In this document: positions 1 to 8,508 of the stretch, one piece after another
Numbering within the stretch: position 1 is the stretch's first letter
How the letters are laid out: each line of letters begins with the position of its first letter
Origin: Zavarzinia aquatilis
Lineage (GTDB): Bacteria; Pseudomonadota; Alphaproteobacteria; Zavarziniales; Zavarziniaceae
Direction: 5' to 3'
Assembly: GCF_003173035.1 (NCBI RefSeq)
Contig: NZ_QGLE01000018.1
Span: 1-43,408 of the forward strand
Length of the DNA stretch: 43,408 nucleotides
Program-made: the position numbers and the translations under genes
The notes under the pieces: generated by a model
Seen by the model: only the letters and a program-made list of their open reading frames with translations
Databases searched by the model: none
What the model was told of the DNA's origin: nothing

Positions 1-165
1 AACGGGCGAATGCGGGACGAGCTTCTGAACGAGACCTTGTTCTTCGGCTTGCGCCATGCCCGCGCGGTCGTTGCCGACTGGATCGAGGACTACAACACCG
101 AGCGGCCACATTCCTCGCTCGGCCACGAGACGCCGGCAGCATACGCCGCCGGCCTGCGCAAGTGA
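1..165 (+). CDS. IS3 transposase OrfB, C-terminal fragment
   Basis: The reading frame is open from the first base and ends at TGA 163-165. It contains the typical end of an IS3 OrfB integrase core: the region after the catalytic Glu with [15 protein letters not shown], then a TPAAYAAG-type tail. It is nearly identical in protein sequence to the C-terminus of the transposase at 17231-18396. Only the last 54 residues are visible, so whether the full element is active cannot be judged. Confidence 0.85.
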   Translation, partial: NGRMRDELLNETLFFGLRHARAVVADWIEDYNTERPHSSLGHETPAAYAAGLRK

Positions 166-263
166 GACCAGGGGCAGGCCCCCTCCCTTGCATCAAACTT
201 CACCTTGCGCAATTCTGGCCAAAGGCTCTGCTCCCAACGGGGTGAGCCATGGGGGACAGGTCA
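1..263 (+). mobile_element. IS3-family element, 3' end only
   Basis: This is the 3' end of an IS3-family insertion sequence cut by the window edge. It contains the end of the transposase and a noncoding tail that finishes in CATGGGGGACAGGTCA at 248-263. That tail matches, at roughly 80% by eye, the 3' tail of the complete IS3 element at 17214-18460, including the inverted-repeat end. The two copies are therefore related but different members of one IS group. They lie in opposite orientation with their 3' ends facing the genes between them. Confidence 0.85.
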
Positions 264-451
264 CCCGACCGATGACGGGGCCAAGCCGCAAACTCGGTGA
301 CGACCGCTGTTCGCATCCCGCGCAAGTGACCGAAGCTGCGATCGCCTTCCGTGAGTTTCAGATTCCATACGCCCTGACCTAAGACGACGATCATTTTTCG
401 CCACTGAAACCGATCACATCTCATTTCTGGCCGCAGCAGATGAAGCCACGG

Positions 452-1873
452 CTAGTTTACCTGCGGTGCAGGGAAGCGGAGCTCGAAAATCAAGCCTGGG
501 CGATTGTCGTCCAATCGAAGCTGGATGCCGTGACGACTGGCCACGGCCGAAACCAGGGAAAGCCCGAGGCCGGTTCCCTCGTCCTCGTCATGGACCGACA
601 TGCGGTAATAGGGGAGGAAGACTTTATCCCGCTCCTCGACAGGAATCCCCGGACCCCGGTCGGCAATCCTGATCTTGCGCTCCGCCCCCAGCATCCATAT
701 CCCGACCTGCATATCGGGCGGGGAGTATTTCAGGGCATTCGCCAGGATGTTATTGAGCATCTGCCTGATATGAAACTCATTGCCGAAGAAGGGAATCGAG
801 CACACTCCATGCGCAACGACGATGTCGGCCTTCAGGGAATCGTTGATTTCTGAAACCGCCTGGACGACCAGATCGCGCAAATCCATGGCTTTCCATCTTG
901 CCCCGGTTTCCGCCCGCGCGCGGGAAATCTGCCACAGACTCCGGAACAGTTTGTCGAGCCCAAAAATCTCGTAGATGCAATCCCTGCGGATTTCCTCCGC
1001 ATCTTCTGCGGATGCTGTTTCGAGGCGCTGGATATTATTGCGCAACTTGGTGAGAGAATTGCCGAGTTCGTGGGCCTGGAGCTCCGTCGAGACATTGAAG
1101 CTTTCCATAAGGCCTTCCAGACGAAGGAGCATGCCGTCGATGTTCTCGGCGACCTTCTCTATTTCACGGTACCCCCCGCCGGTCGGGATTTTTTCTCGGA
1201 CACCCGCTGAAGATCTGAACCGGTAGCGGTCGCAGAAGGCATTGATCTCGGCGATCCGGTGAAGCAGAGGCCGCGACATGTACCAGCCTAAGAATATGCC
1301 CATCAGCGACAAGACGAGCAATGAGCCGGCGGCCGTCAGGCGCAGGACGGCATCCAGATCGTGAAGGGCCTGGATATTGCGGGAAACGATGTAGCTGAAA
1401 CCGCCGCCGTCCTGGATTTCAAAGCGCCGGGCAAGAAAATGGATGCCTTCGCCGTTTGCGGCGGACTCGGTATAGCTTGCCCATTGGTCGTCGCCAAAAA
1501 CGATGTTCGATGGGTCGGGGATATTCCATAGGGAACACTGGCCGCCCGAGCGAACGGGATCGGCACATGTGCCGTCGGGGGCCAGCAGGGCAAAGCGACG
1601 CAGGCCGGCTTCGGCCATGCGCCCCAGCCTGATATCTTCATCCACCCTGTCGAGGCGGAAGCGAATTTCCGCCCGAATTTCGTTCAGCCCGCGGATCGGC
1701 GAGATTTCCATTTCGATAGCCGACCGGGCCTCGGCCATGCCGCTGTGCCAAAGGGCAACAGCCGTCACCTTCAAAAGACCGGCGACAACAATGGCGATCA
1801 CGATCGCGGGCGCGCATGTCGTGACGATCAGGCTGAACGAACGGGGCAAAGCACTCGACTTTTCAATGAGCAC
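452..1873 (-). CDS. Sensor histidine kinase
   Basis: Membrane sensor kinase of a two-component pair, expected to phosphorylate the regulator encoded just upstream. Counting from the GTG start, a transmembrane helix lies at about 14-34, a periplasmic sensor region follows to about 177, and a second helix spans about 178-199. The phospho-acceptor His is in HELGNSLTKLR near residue 268. The ATPase domain has an N box with NNILANALKYS near 375, DRGPGIP near 405 and GTGLGL near 433. The GTG at 1873 is chosen because it overlaps the regulator's stop codon by 11 nt; an in-frame ATG at 1900 is the alternative. The signal sensed is unknown. Position suggests control of the envelope gene run at 2.6-7.1 kb. 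Confidence 0.92.
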   Translation of the reverse strand: MLIEKSSALPRSFSLIVTTCAPAIVIAIVVAGLLKVTAVALWHSGMAEARSAIEMEISPIRGLNEIRAEIRFRLDRVDEDIRLGRMAEAGLRRFALLAPDGTCADPVRSGGQCSLWNIPDPSNIVFGDDQWASYTESAANGEGIHFLARRFEIQDGGGFSYIVSRNIQALHDLDAVLRLTAAGSLLVLSLMGIFLGWYMSRPLLHRIAEINAFCDRYRFRSSAGVREKIPTGGGYREIEKVAENIDGMLLRLEGLMESFNVSTELQAHELGNSLTKLRNNIQRLETASAEDAEEIRRDCIYEIFGLDKLFRSLWQISRARAETGARWKAMDLRDLVVQAVSEINDSLKADIVVAHGVCSIPFFGNEFHIRQMLNNILANALKYSPPDMQVGIWMLGAERKIRIADRGPGIPVEERDKVFLPYYRMSVHDEDEGTGLGLSLVSAVASRHGIQLRLDDNRPGLIFELRFPAPQVN

Positions 1874-2558
1874 CGGGCGCCTTGCCGGGCACGAAAGCAT
1901 AGCCGAAATGGCGCACCGTATCGATTCTGCCGCTAGAGCCAGCCTCCTTGAGCACGGCTCGCAGCTTGCATATCTGGACCCTTATCGTCCCTTCATCGAC
2001 GAATTCTCTCCTGAACCCCTCGCGGGCAATCCGGTCGAAGCCGACGGGCTGCCCCGCATCCCGGGCCAGCACAAGGAAGATCTCATATTCCATGGTCTGC
2101 AAACGCAACTTCCGCCCACGGACCGCGACCGACCCCAAGTCGAGGTAAATTCTGACATCGCCAAGACGAAGAACGCCGCCCGGCCTCTGCCCTATGTGCT
2201 CACTCCAGTTCAACAGACCATCCAGCCGGTGGAGCAACTCCCGTTCCGAATAGGGCTTGCAAAGATAATCATCGACACCGAGTTCAATCCCGGTTTCCCG
2301 GTCTTGCGCGTCGATCAGAGCGCTCAAAGCCAATGCGGGCGTGAGCATCCCCTTCTCCCGCAACACCTTCAAAACATCGAGCCCCTCGCCATCCGGCAAT
2401 ATCCGGTCGACGATCAGCGCATCGAATGTCCTTTCGGCGACCAGCGAAAGACCGGCTGCCCGGGTCGGGGCAATTTCGGCTTGCCATCCTCGCTTCGCGA
2501 TCGTTTCGGCGATATGGCGGGCGATATTCGCATCGTCTTCGACAATGAGGATGTTCAT
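1863..2558 (-). CDS. OmpR/PhoB-family response regulator
   Basis: DNA-binding response regulator, 231 aa, partner of the overlapping kinase. The receiver domain has acidic residues ED at 7-8, the phospho-acceptor Asp51 in LIVDRILPDG and Lys101 in CKPYSE. A winged-helix effector domain follows from about 130 to 225, ending with the wing region near HFGYAFVPGK. It lies 55 bp downstream of a secreted protein gene on the same strand and may be co-transcribed with the caspase genes. Its operator is unknown; the palindrome at 7140-7161 is one candidate. Confidence 0.93.
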   Translation of the reverse strand: MNILIVEDDANIARHIAETIAKRGWQAEIAPTRAAGLSLVAERTFDALIVDRILPDGEGLDVLKVLREKGMLTPALALSALIDAQDRETGIELGVDDYLCKPYSERELLHRLDGLLNWSEHIGQRPGGVLRLGDVRIYLDLGSVAVRGRKLRLQTMEYEIFLVLARDAGQPVGFDRIAREGFRREFVDEGTIRVQICKLRAVLKEAGSSGRIDTVRHFGYAFVPGKAPGAH

Positions 2559-2613
2559 GCGGGCTTCTTTCGCGTCTTTGATCCCACAGGCTCCGGGTCA
2601 GTAGGTGGCACTT

Positions 2614-3324
2614 TCAATGCAGGAGCAGATTGTATCGCAGCGGCGACATTCCTGTATTGCGGACGATGATAAGAAATTCGCCGTCCAGCAGCGGCAACCA
2701 ACTGCACCGACCGATGCTTGCCGTTCCCTCGTCAGTACAGATGGCGCGATCCCGGTCGTCGGCGACCGTCATCTCGAGAACGCCCGGGCCGTCGGCGACG
2801 ATAGCCGCCACGGCGGGCGTCCCGGCGCGGAAGGGCCGGCGGAATACATGTACCGCACCGGGGGGCACGTCGAAGATCCCGGTCACGGATGTCGCCGATG
2901 CGCCACGCGCCAGGGCCGCCGAGCCTTCGCCGATGTCGTCGATCAATGTCAGCATTGTCGCATTTCCGGCGGCAAGCCGGCGCGCGTCCGCCAGCATGTC
3001 CTCGAGTGTGGCGAAAGGCTTGGCTGCGGCCGCATCCCCGGCCGGCGCCGCATATCCGCCCTCGGGAACATCCTCGATCCTGGTAAAAGGGGTAGCCGCC
3101 ACGATCCGGGCCGCGGCGACGATAGCGAGAACATCCCGGTTCCGAACCGCGAGGCGGAACAGGTCCTGGGCCACCAGCAGATCGTCCAGCTGATACCTCT
3201 CGTCCCCCGCGGACGTTGAAGCGGACGAAGGCACCCCGCCATCCGAGCCAGCCCCCGCCCCGTCCGGGAAGCCGGCGGCCAGGGCCAGAGCGAGGAGTAC
3301 GAACAGCCGAGAGCGGGGAAACAT
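2614..3324 (-). CDS. Secreted protein, caspase-locus family, member 1
   Basis: Unrecognised exported protein, about 236 aa. The ATG at 3324 opens a clean signal peptide (MFPRSRLFVLLALALAAG). A TTG at 3342 overlaps the upstream stop and is the alternative start. Two shared blocks define a family with the genes at 3339-4028 and 6618-7064: a helix ending RNRDVLAIVAAARIVA and a second block DMLADARRLAAGN followed by LIDDI. The C-terminal half looks beta-rich with paired Cys and a W-x-P motif (CSWLPLLDGEF), resembling in outline the extracellular pre-peptidase C-terminal type of domain; that resemblance is inference. It probably acts in the periplasm or outside the cell beside the metacaspase. Confidence 0.75.
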   Translation of the reverse strand: MFPRSRLFVLLALALAAGFPDGAGAGSDGGVPSSASTSAGDERYQLDDLLVAQDLFRLAVRNRDVLAIVAAARIVAATPFTRIEDVPEGGYAAPAGDAAAAKPFATLEDMLADARRLAAGNATMLTLIDDIGEGSAALARGASATSVTGIFDVPPGAVHVFRRPFRAGTPAVAAIVADGPGVLEMTVADDRDRAICTDEGTASIGRCSWLPLLDGEFLIIVRNTGMSPLRYNLLLH

Positions 3325-3338
3325 GGCGTTGGCGACCG

Positions 3339-4028
3339 TCAATTGGACATCAGGTAATAGGCGTTGGGAATCGGCCCCAGATTCTTGACGATCACTCTAA
3401 ACGGACCCTGCCGCGCCGGTGTCCATTGGCAAATCTCACGGTCGGAGTATCGGTTCGCATCACAGATCGGGTTGCCGGACTCGTCCTCGATCGCCAGATC
3501 GAGATTGGTCGCGCCCATGCCCTGAACGTAAATGGTCGCCGGCTCCAGCGCCTCGAACACATATTCGAAGACATCCTGGGAAAAGGCCGGTACCAGGTTT
3601 CGGCTTCGCACGGGCCGCGCGACCACGCCCCGCGGCACAGCTTCGCGGGTGTCGACGATCAGTTCCGTCAACAGCGGATCATTGGCGGCAAGACGGCCGG
3701 CATCGCCCAACAGAACGTCCGGCATGTAGATGTCGAGCGCCGTCAGCACTTCCGGATTCGGTTCGCCCTCGATCTTGATCCCAGCCATCTCTCGCAGCGG
3801 TGTCCCCGCGATCAGGCGTGCCGCGACGATCAGCGCGAGAGGATCGCGATTGCGCCGCCCCCAAGCGGCCAGATCGGCCGCCACATGAAGCTGCCGCAGC
3901 TTGTCGTCGGGCACCACCGGCGCATGGGGGATCCGGTTCGGACCGCCCGCCTCTGACGGGACCGCCACCGCCAGGACGAGCAAGACGATCGGCGCTAGAT
4001 ATCGAAAGATCATAAAGGCTCGATCCAT
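3339..4028 (-). CDS. Secreted protein, caspase-locus family, member 2
   Basis: Unrecognised exported protein, 229 aa, paralogue of the neighbour at 2614-3324. The ATG at 4028 gives a signal peptide (MDRAFMIFRYLAPIVL... ending near SEA) and lies 10 nt after the metacaspase stop; an upstream in-frame ATG at 4154 would overlap the protease gene and add no signal sequence. It shares RNRDPLALIVAARLIAGTP with member 1, then GRLAANDPLLTELI. Its C-terminal domain carries ICDANRY and ICQWTPARQGPFRVIV, aligning with the Cys and W-x-P positions of member 1. Tight spacing on both sides indicates one transcript with the protease. Confidence 0.8.
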   Translation of the reverse strand: MDRAFMIFRYLAPIVLLVLAVAVPSEAGGPNRIPHAPVVPDDKLRQLHVAADLAAWGRRNRDPLALIVAARLIAGTPLREMAGIKIEGEPNPEVLTALDIYMPDVLLGDAGRLAANDPLLTELIVDTREAVPRGVVARPVRSRNLVPAFSQDVFEYVFEALEPATIYVQGMGATNLDLAIEDESGNPICDANRYSDREICQWTPARQGPFRVIVKNLGPIPNAYYLMSN

Positions 4029-4038
4029 ATTCCGCCCA

Positions 4039-6267
4039 TCATTCCCCGCCCCCTGGCGGAAGCAATCGCAAACGCGCGATATGGGCAAATATTTTCTCCT
4101 CCAGGGGAACCGCCAGGCCGGATCTGGTGACGGGGGCATAGCCCGCGGCCTCAAGCATCATGCGCCGGAAGCCGGTGACCGAGCCCCTGCTCTCGGCGTT
4201 GGCAGGGGGCAAGTTCCCGGCCTCGTTACAACGCGGAACCAAGCCGACAAAAGAATAGGCGACGGCATCCTCCAGCGGGGACTGGCGGGCACTGCCAAGA
4301 AGCACCAACCGTTCGATACCGGTGGTCGAGGGACCACCGCGGCTTGCGCTCCAGGTATTCACAGTCACTTTCAGTATCCGCGTCTTTCCAGGCTCCAGTC
4401 GGAAACCGCGCCCTGTCGAGAGCAGGGGGGCAGCACAGCCGAGGCTATCGATATAGAAGGCCGACAAATCGACAGGCCAACGGTCCTCATTGCGGAGCTG
4501 GAGATAAAGCGCATCGCAATGGCGAAACGTCGGAATATCCAAATCGTCCAGGGGTTGCGCGCCGAGTGGTAGCCGGTCCCCCGGCGTCTGCGCGCACTGA
4601 TAGGCGTCTGGGGGGACGACAGACGGCGCCTGCCCCGCGGGCAGTCTGAAGGCCCGGACGTTGATCCGCACACTCGATTGTTCGACCATGCGCGCAGCGA
4701 CATCCAGGACGTTCAAGCCTTGCGCCAGCTCGATCGCACTTCTGACGAGTGCGGCAGCGGCGGCTTCCGTTCCGCCGTCAAGGGTCGCGGTCTTGAAACG
4801 TCGCCGGTCCGGCCCCTGCGAGGGCGGCGGTCCCCATGTCATCGAAGATGGCAGAAGAACAATATTCCGCCCCTCAACCCGCAAGGCGATATCGGCCGAC
4901 GAATCCCCCGCGGGAAGCCCGACAAACAGGAACCCTCGATCCTCGCCCCCGTCCCGGGTTGCGCGCTCGAAGGCCGCCTGGGCGGCAACCAGATAGGCTT
5001 CGTCACCTGCCGCGGCCACAGGGGCAGACAGGTTGAACCGGCGCCGGGCCGGCACTTCTGGCAGGTCAGCCACCAGCGTGAAGGGAAAAGACGGCGGCAC
5101 TGGGCCGCTGATCGCCAGAACGGATCGTGTGGTCCCAACCTTTTCGACGGTCGCCGGCAGCTGTGCCATGCCGGACTCCGGGACCACAGGGCGAAGCCGC
5201 ACGGCCATGCCGTTAGCGACGCCGTCTATAATGCCAGCATGGAGGAGCGCCATTGCCTCGTCCAGGCGCTCAACCGGCACCCCCCGACCGCGCGCGATCT
5301 CTGTCCCGAATACGGGACGGTCCAGATCTCCATCGAAATAGGGCACCGGCACCGGTCGCCGCCCCTGGACACGAAGGCGGTCATAACCGTCGAATACCGC
5401 GACCGATAGTTCACGATAACTTTGCGCCGGCCGCCGCGCGAGTGCCCGCGTAAGGACGAAGGTAAGAGGGCCGTGGACGCGCCGGCTGCTCTCGTCCGCT
5501 TCCGGCGGCAGGGGCTGCTCCCAGGTCGGCTGATCGGACCGGGCAGCAAAGAAGCCGACATACCCCCCTTGGCCTGGTCTTTCCAACTCCGTCTCGACAA
5601 TCGGATCGGTGGGACCGCCCGGGGCGTGCTGCGGCCGACCGCCGGAAGGAGGGGCCGGGATCATGCGCAGGCCGCCACCAGTCCCTCCCTGCCGGGTGAG
5701 CGTGCCGGAATTGCAGGAATCGAAAATCGCCCAGACCAAGGCTCCTTTCGCCCTGATTCCGTCGATTGCTTGGCCGATCTCGTCGTCCGTCAAGGCATCG
5801 GGCACAATGCCGGTGGCGGGATCTGCTGCGCCGGCATCGACAGGCAGGAAGATCTCGTCCAGCCCGTCCGGCTCGTTCGGATCTCCCGGTCGCGCGGGTT
5901 GCTGCGAACCGTGACCGCTGAAATATAGTACGAGGGTATCTCCCGGCCGGGCTTGGTTGGCGGCGCGGGACAGCGCCGCGACGATATTGCCGTTGGTCGG
6001 ACTTGCCGAAGCCACGACGGAGCCAGCGTCTGGAGGCAAACGATCGGCCAGAACCGTTATGTCCTCAGGGATTACGCCGCGGTCCAACAGCATGCGATAC
6101 ATCAGCACGATATCGTTGGGCGGCCCCTCCAGACGAGCACCGCCAGCGACATAGTCGGCCACGCCGATCAGCACCCCCCTGACAGCGGCAACAGCCGTCA
6201 GGTTGTTGAACAGGATGGCCATCACCGCGATCGCCGCGAAAACCGACACCTTTCCCCCAATCCCCAT
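4039..6267 (-). CDS. Secreted metacaspase-type peptidase (C14)
   Basis: Exported caspase-fold cysteine peptidase, 742 aa. A signal peptide covers about residues 1-28. The protease domain follows directly: YFSGHGSQ carries the catalytic His119 and FDSCNSGT the catalytic Cys185. The Asp just before the Cys region resembles DSC motifs of metacaspases, which usually cut after Arg or Lys; that specificity is inferred from the family. About 450 residues after the catalytic part match nothing I recognise and may bind substrate or regulate. Most bacterial metacaspases are cytoplasmic or unplaced, so a Sec-exported one encoded with small exported partners is notable. Both catalytic residues are present, so it is probably active. 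Confidence 0.9.
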   Translation of the reverse strand: MGIGGKVSVFAAIAVMAILFNNLTAVAAVRGVLIGVADYVAGGARLEGPPNDIVLMYRMLLDRGVIPEDITVLADRLPPDAGSVVASASPTNGNIVAALSRAANQARPGDTLVLYFSGHGSQQPARPGDPNEPDGLDEIFLPVDAGAADPATGIVPDALTDDEIGQAIDGIRAKGALVWAIFDSCNSGTLTRQGGTGGGLRMIPAPPSGGRPQHAPGGPTDPIVETELERPGQGGYVGFFAARSDQPTWEQPLPPEADESSRRVHGPLTFVLTRALARRPAQSYRELSVAVFDGYDRLRVQGRRPVPVPYFDGDLDRPVFGTEIARGRGVPVERLDEAMALLHAGIIDGVANGMAVRLRPVVPESGMAQLPATVEKVGTTRSVLAISGPVPPSFPFTLVADLPEVPARRRFNLSAPVAAAGDEAYLVAAQAAFERATRDGGEDRGFLFVGLPAGDSSADIALRVEGRNIVLLPSSMTWGPPPSQGPDRRRFKTATLDGGTEAAAAALVRSAIELAQGLNVLDVAARMVEQSSVRINVRAFRLPAGQAPSVVPPDAYQCAQTPGDRLPLGAQPLDDLDIPTFRHCDALYLQLRNEDRWPVDLSAFYIDSLGCAAPLLSTGRGFRLEPGKTRILKVTVNTWSASRGGPSTTGIERLVLLGSARQSPLEDAVAYSFVGLVPRCNEAGNLPPANAESRGSVTGFRRMMLEAAGYAPVTRSGLAVPLEEKIFAHIARLRLLPPGGGE

Positions 6268-6289
6268 GCCCCAGCCTCACCTTGTCACG

Positions 6290-6617
6290 CCCACGCATTG
6301 CGACTCGGCCTCAGAACAGCTTCAGGATCCGCGGAAGTAGTTCTCCCGAATATGCCCAACGCGGAACCGGCAGCGCAGGCCCGGAACCAACGCCATGCCA
6401 AAGATGCACCGAAGGGCACCTTTCGATCGGTCAAGCAGGCCACGGGCCAGCCCCGCTCAGCTGGCGCCCAGTTCTGCAGCAAGCCGGTCTCCATGGTGCC
6501 GGAGAAACACTTGATTGTCCCGCGATGACAGCCCGGCCCCCTCGGCCATGAAGACGACACGGACAACCGGAGATCGAAAAATATCGCAGCCACCTTCGCG
6601 GGGATCCGGGCCGTCTT
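6290..6617 (-). pseudogene. Decayed C-terminal domain of the third family member (tentative)
   Basis: The gap between the stop of the gene at 6618-7064 and the metacaspase start holds no intact gene. Read on the minus strand, one frame (the same as the upstream gene, past its stop) contains QNWAPAERGWPVACL. This lines up with ICQWTPARQGPFRVIV in member 2. Another frame contains RVVFMAEGAG where the paralogues have a beta strand. This pattern fits a C-terminal domain broken by a stop and frameshifts. The match is by eye and short. Confidence 0.35.
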
Positions 6618-7064
6618 CTAGACCGGGGGGAGCCGGGCTGGCCACGAGATCATGCTGCGCTTCCCGGTTAGGAAAATCTGGTCGATGAGTTTACCGAGGG
6701 TGGGATCGCTGCCGGCCAGGCGCCGTGCCGTTGCCACCATCTCGGCAAGAGACGGTACTTTGCCGACGCCTTCGGGGTGCGCACTCGCCGGATGGCGGTC
6801 GGACGGCGGTTGGACCAGGGTGGCAACGATCCGGGCCGCTACGATCACGGTCAAGGCGTCGCCACGCTCGATCCCCAAAGCATAGAGCGCGCGCGCCACC
6901 TCAAATTCGTCGGCCAAATTGTGCGGGACCGCAGATTTCTGCAGGGCGCCGATTTCGCCATTTCCCGTCGCGCCGTATCCGGCAGCAGCAGGCATTTCCC
7001 CGGCCTCGGCGACCGCAGTCATAAACAGAAAACTGAGAAACAGGCGGATAATTCGATAAGGCAT
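6618..7064 (-). CDS. Secreted protein, caspase-locus family, member 3 (short)
   Basis: Exported protein of 148 aa. The ATG at 7064 has a strong ribosome site (GGAGGAG, 7 nt upstream) and opens a signal peptide (MPYRIIRLFLSFLF, cut near AEA). It has both N-terminal family blocks, ERGDALTVIVAARIVA and EMVATARRLAGSDPTLGKLI, but stops where members 1 and 2 continue into the C-terminal domain. It may be a truncated but still translated copy or a single-domain variant. It is the first gene of the minus-strand run after the AT-rich divergent spacer, so its promoter probably drives the protease genes as well. Confidence 0.75.
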   Translation of the reverse strand: MPYRIIRLFLSFLFMTAVAEAGEMPAAAGYGATGNGEIGALQKSAVPHNLADEFEVARALYALGIERGDALTVIVAARIVATLVQPPSDRHPASAHPEGVGKVPSLAEMVATARRLAGSDPTLGKLIDQIFLTGKRSMISWPARLPPV

Positions 7065-7139
7065 TTCAGTCTCTCCTCCGACGTCCGGCACCGAAAGGGG
7101 ATCGCCTTAGGGTTCAAGGGAGAGCGATCAATATCATAT

Positions 7140-7161
7140 ATAATAATACCGGTATTATTAT
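7140..7161. promoter_or_regulatory. 22-bp perfect palindrome, candidate operator
   Basis: Two 11-bp arms (ATAATAATACC and its complement) abut without a spacer, centred between 7150 and 7151. The site lies 76 bp upstream of the start at 7064 and about 170 bp upstream of the divergent start at 7328, in the most AT-rich stretch of the left block. Position and symmetry suit a dimeric regulator binding a divergent promoter. No -10/-35 pair can be assigned with confidence. Confidence 0.5.
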
Positions 7162-7327
7162 TTTTAATTTAACAAAGTTGTTATTTCAAAATTAACAAAC
7201 CCATAAATGAAAAATTCCCATAGTCATTAAATTCTACAGCAACAGCGCAATGACACCTTTCCTTTTTTTCATGGACGGGAACATTCGCCCCCATGCCCCG
7301 GCCGCCACGCCATTTTGGGAGATGAAG

Positions 7328-7738
7328 ATGAAGCTTCTTGCCGGATTTATTTCCCTTGTCGTTCTCACCTTGACGTTGACCGGAGGTACGGCCATGGCCA
7401 TCCCGGATGATGTCAAGCATATGCTCAAAGTGTGCACCCCGCTTGCCCTTGCCGCCGCGGCCGTAATCGCGGATGCCAGCGATAACGGTGTGTATCTGGA
7501 CCCCATGAATCCGCGCTTTTCACACAATAATTGGAAAGAACACGGACTTTTCTTTGCGAAAATGGCATTAAATGCCAAAGTTTATAAAAACAGCAATGAA
7601 ATCGCAGAAGGATACGAACGTGAATTTGAGATGTTCACGTCAGTACATAAATTTAAACCGAATTTCCATGCTGAATACCTCACGACGGGATTGAGAAAGA
7701 CCTGCTTCGACGGCGCAAAATATTTGAAATCGAGATAA
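7328..7738 (+). CDS. Small exported protein, paralogue of 7856-8323
   Basis: Unrecognised 136-aa exported protein. The ATG at 7328 is chosen because GGGAG sits 6 nt upstream; in-frame ATGs at 7322 and 7250 are less well placed. A signal peptide (MKLLAGFISLVVLTLTLTGG, cut near AMA) leads a mature part with two Cys, one near VCTPLA and one near KTCFDG. The central pattern, DNGVYLDPMNPRFSHNNW, then KEHGLFFAKMAL, then EGYEREFE, aligns with the downstream gene, so the two are paralogues. The gene is AT-richer than the flanking sequence. Confidence 0.75.
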   Translation: MKLLAGFISLVVLTLTLTGGTAMAIPDDVKHMLKVCTPLALAAAAVIADASDNGVYLDPMNPRFSHNNWKEHGLFFAKMALNAKVYKNSNEIAEGYEREFEMFTSVHKFKPNFHAEYLTTGLRKTCFDGAKYLKSR

Positions 7739-7855
7739 TATATAGATTTATAAAATTACCGAGGAGAGAAATCGTTTTTTGATTTTCCCCCGGTTCATCC
7801 TGAGAGAACTGCCCGCGCGATAAGGGCAATAACCGCGTCGTTCATGGAGGATATC

Positions 7856-8323
7856 ATGTTCCATACCAAGTCACTTCGTCATGCCCTGTCCGCCACCGTG
7901 ATCGCCCTCATTTTCGCAAACTCCGCTAGCGGCGCCCTCGCAGAACAGAATCGTCTGTTTTCCGCGCCCACCGATGACGACCCAGCGCAGCGGGTCCGGG
8001 AATGCACCCTGATCACGGGGGCGGCCTGGCTCCTTCTGAATGAGGCGAAGAAGGATGGGGTAAAACTGGACTGGAACAACGAGCGATACTCGCCTGACAA
8101 ATGGCTCCCTGTCTTCAAGACCTTTGGGAGTATCGCTCTTTCAGAGAAAATGTTCGGCAGCGAAAAAGAATTGGCTCAGGAAATTTTTCCAGAATATGAA
8201 AAGGTGGGCTACGTCAAGGGCGGCAACACCGGTGTGATCACATCATTCCTTAAAATGGACAAACTAATTCGGTGTTATGCCATAGCAACGGCCGTCATGG
8301 AGAAACAAAAAGGCGGTCAGTGA
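7856..8323 (+). CDS. Small exported protein, paralogue of 7328-7738
   Basis: Unrecognised 155-aa exported protein. The ATG at 7856 has GGAGG 5 nt upstream, better than the ATG at 7844. A signal peptide (about residues 1-29, ending SGALA) is followed by one Cys near ECTLITGAAW and one near IRCYAIA, matching the Cys positions of its upstream paralogue. The pattern KDGVKLDWNNERYSPDKW, then LPVFKTFGSIALSEKM, then EIFPEYEKVG corresponds block by block. The two genes are 117 bp apart and read away from the caspase operon. Two Cys at fixed ends suggest a disulfide-linked helical fold in the periplasm. Confidence 0.78.
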   Translation: MFHTKSLRHALSATVIALIFANSASGALAEQNRLFSAPTDDDPAQRVRECTLITGAAWLLLNEAKKDGVKLDWNNERYSPDKWLPVFKTFGSIALSEKMFGSEKELAQEIFPEYEKVGYVKGGNTGVITSFLKMDKLIRCYAIATAVMEKQKGGQ

Positions 8324-8412
8324 CGCATGCTTTCGAGGGCATCAGCCGATATTTTCGAAGCGTTCAGCCGGGACAATTCAGCGGTTTTTGTTTCGCGCCC
8401 CGCGGCGCAGGC

Positions 8413-8447
8413 GATCGTGGCCACACCATACGATATCGGCCACGATC
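8413..8447. terminator. Hairpin between convergent genes
   Basis: GATCGTGGCC and its exact complement form a 10-bp stem around a 15-nt loop. It lies between the stop of the plus-strand gene at 8323 and the stop of the minus-strand CHAT gene at 8509. There is no T-run, so a factor-independent terminator is uncertain. It could also protect both 3' ends. Confidence 0.4.
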
Positions 8448-8508
8448 CCTTCCTTTGCGGCGGCCCAAAGCGCTCCGGCGCTCAACCGCCGGTTTTCCAA
8501 GCGACCAT

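Noticed and set aside
264-451. Small gene between the left IS3 and the kinase
   Set aside because: The only frame of length runs into the IS tail and has no ribosome site or protein-like composition.
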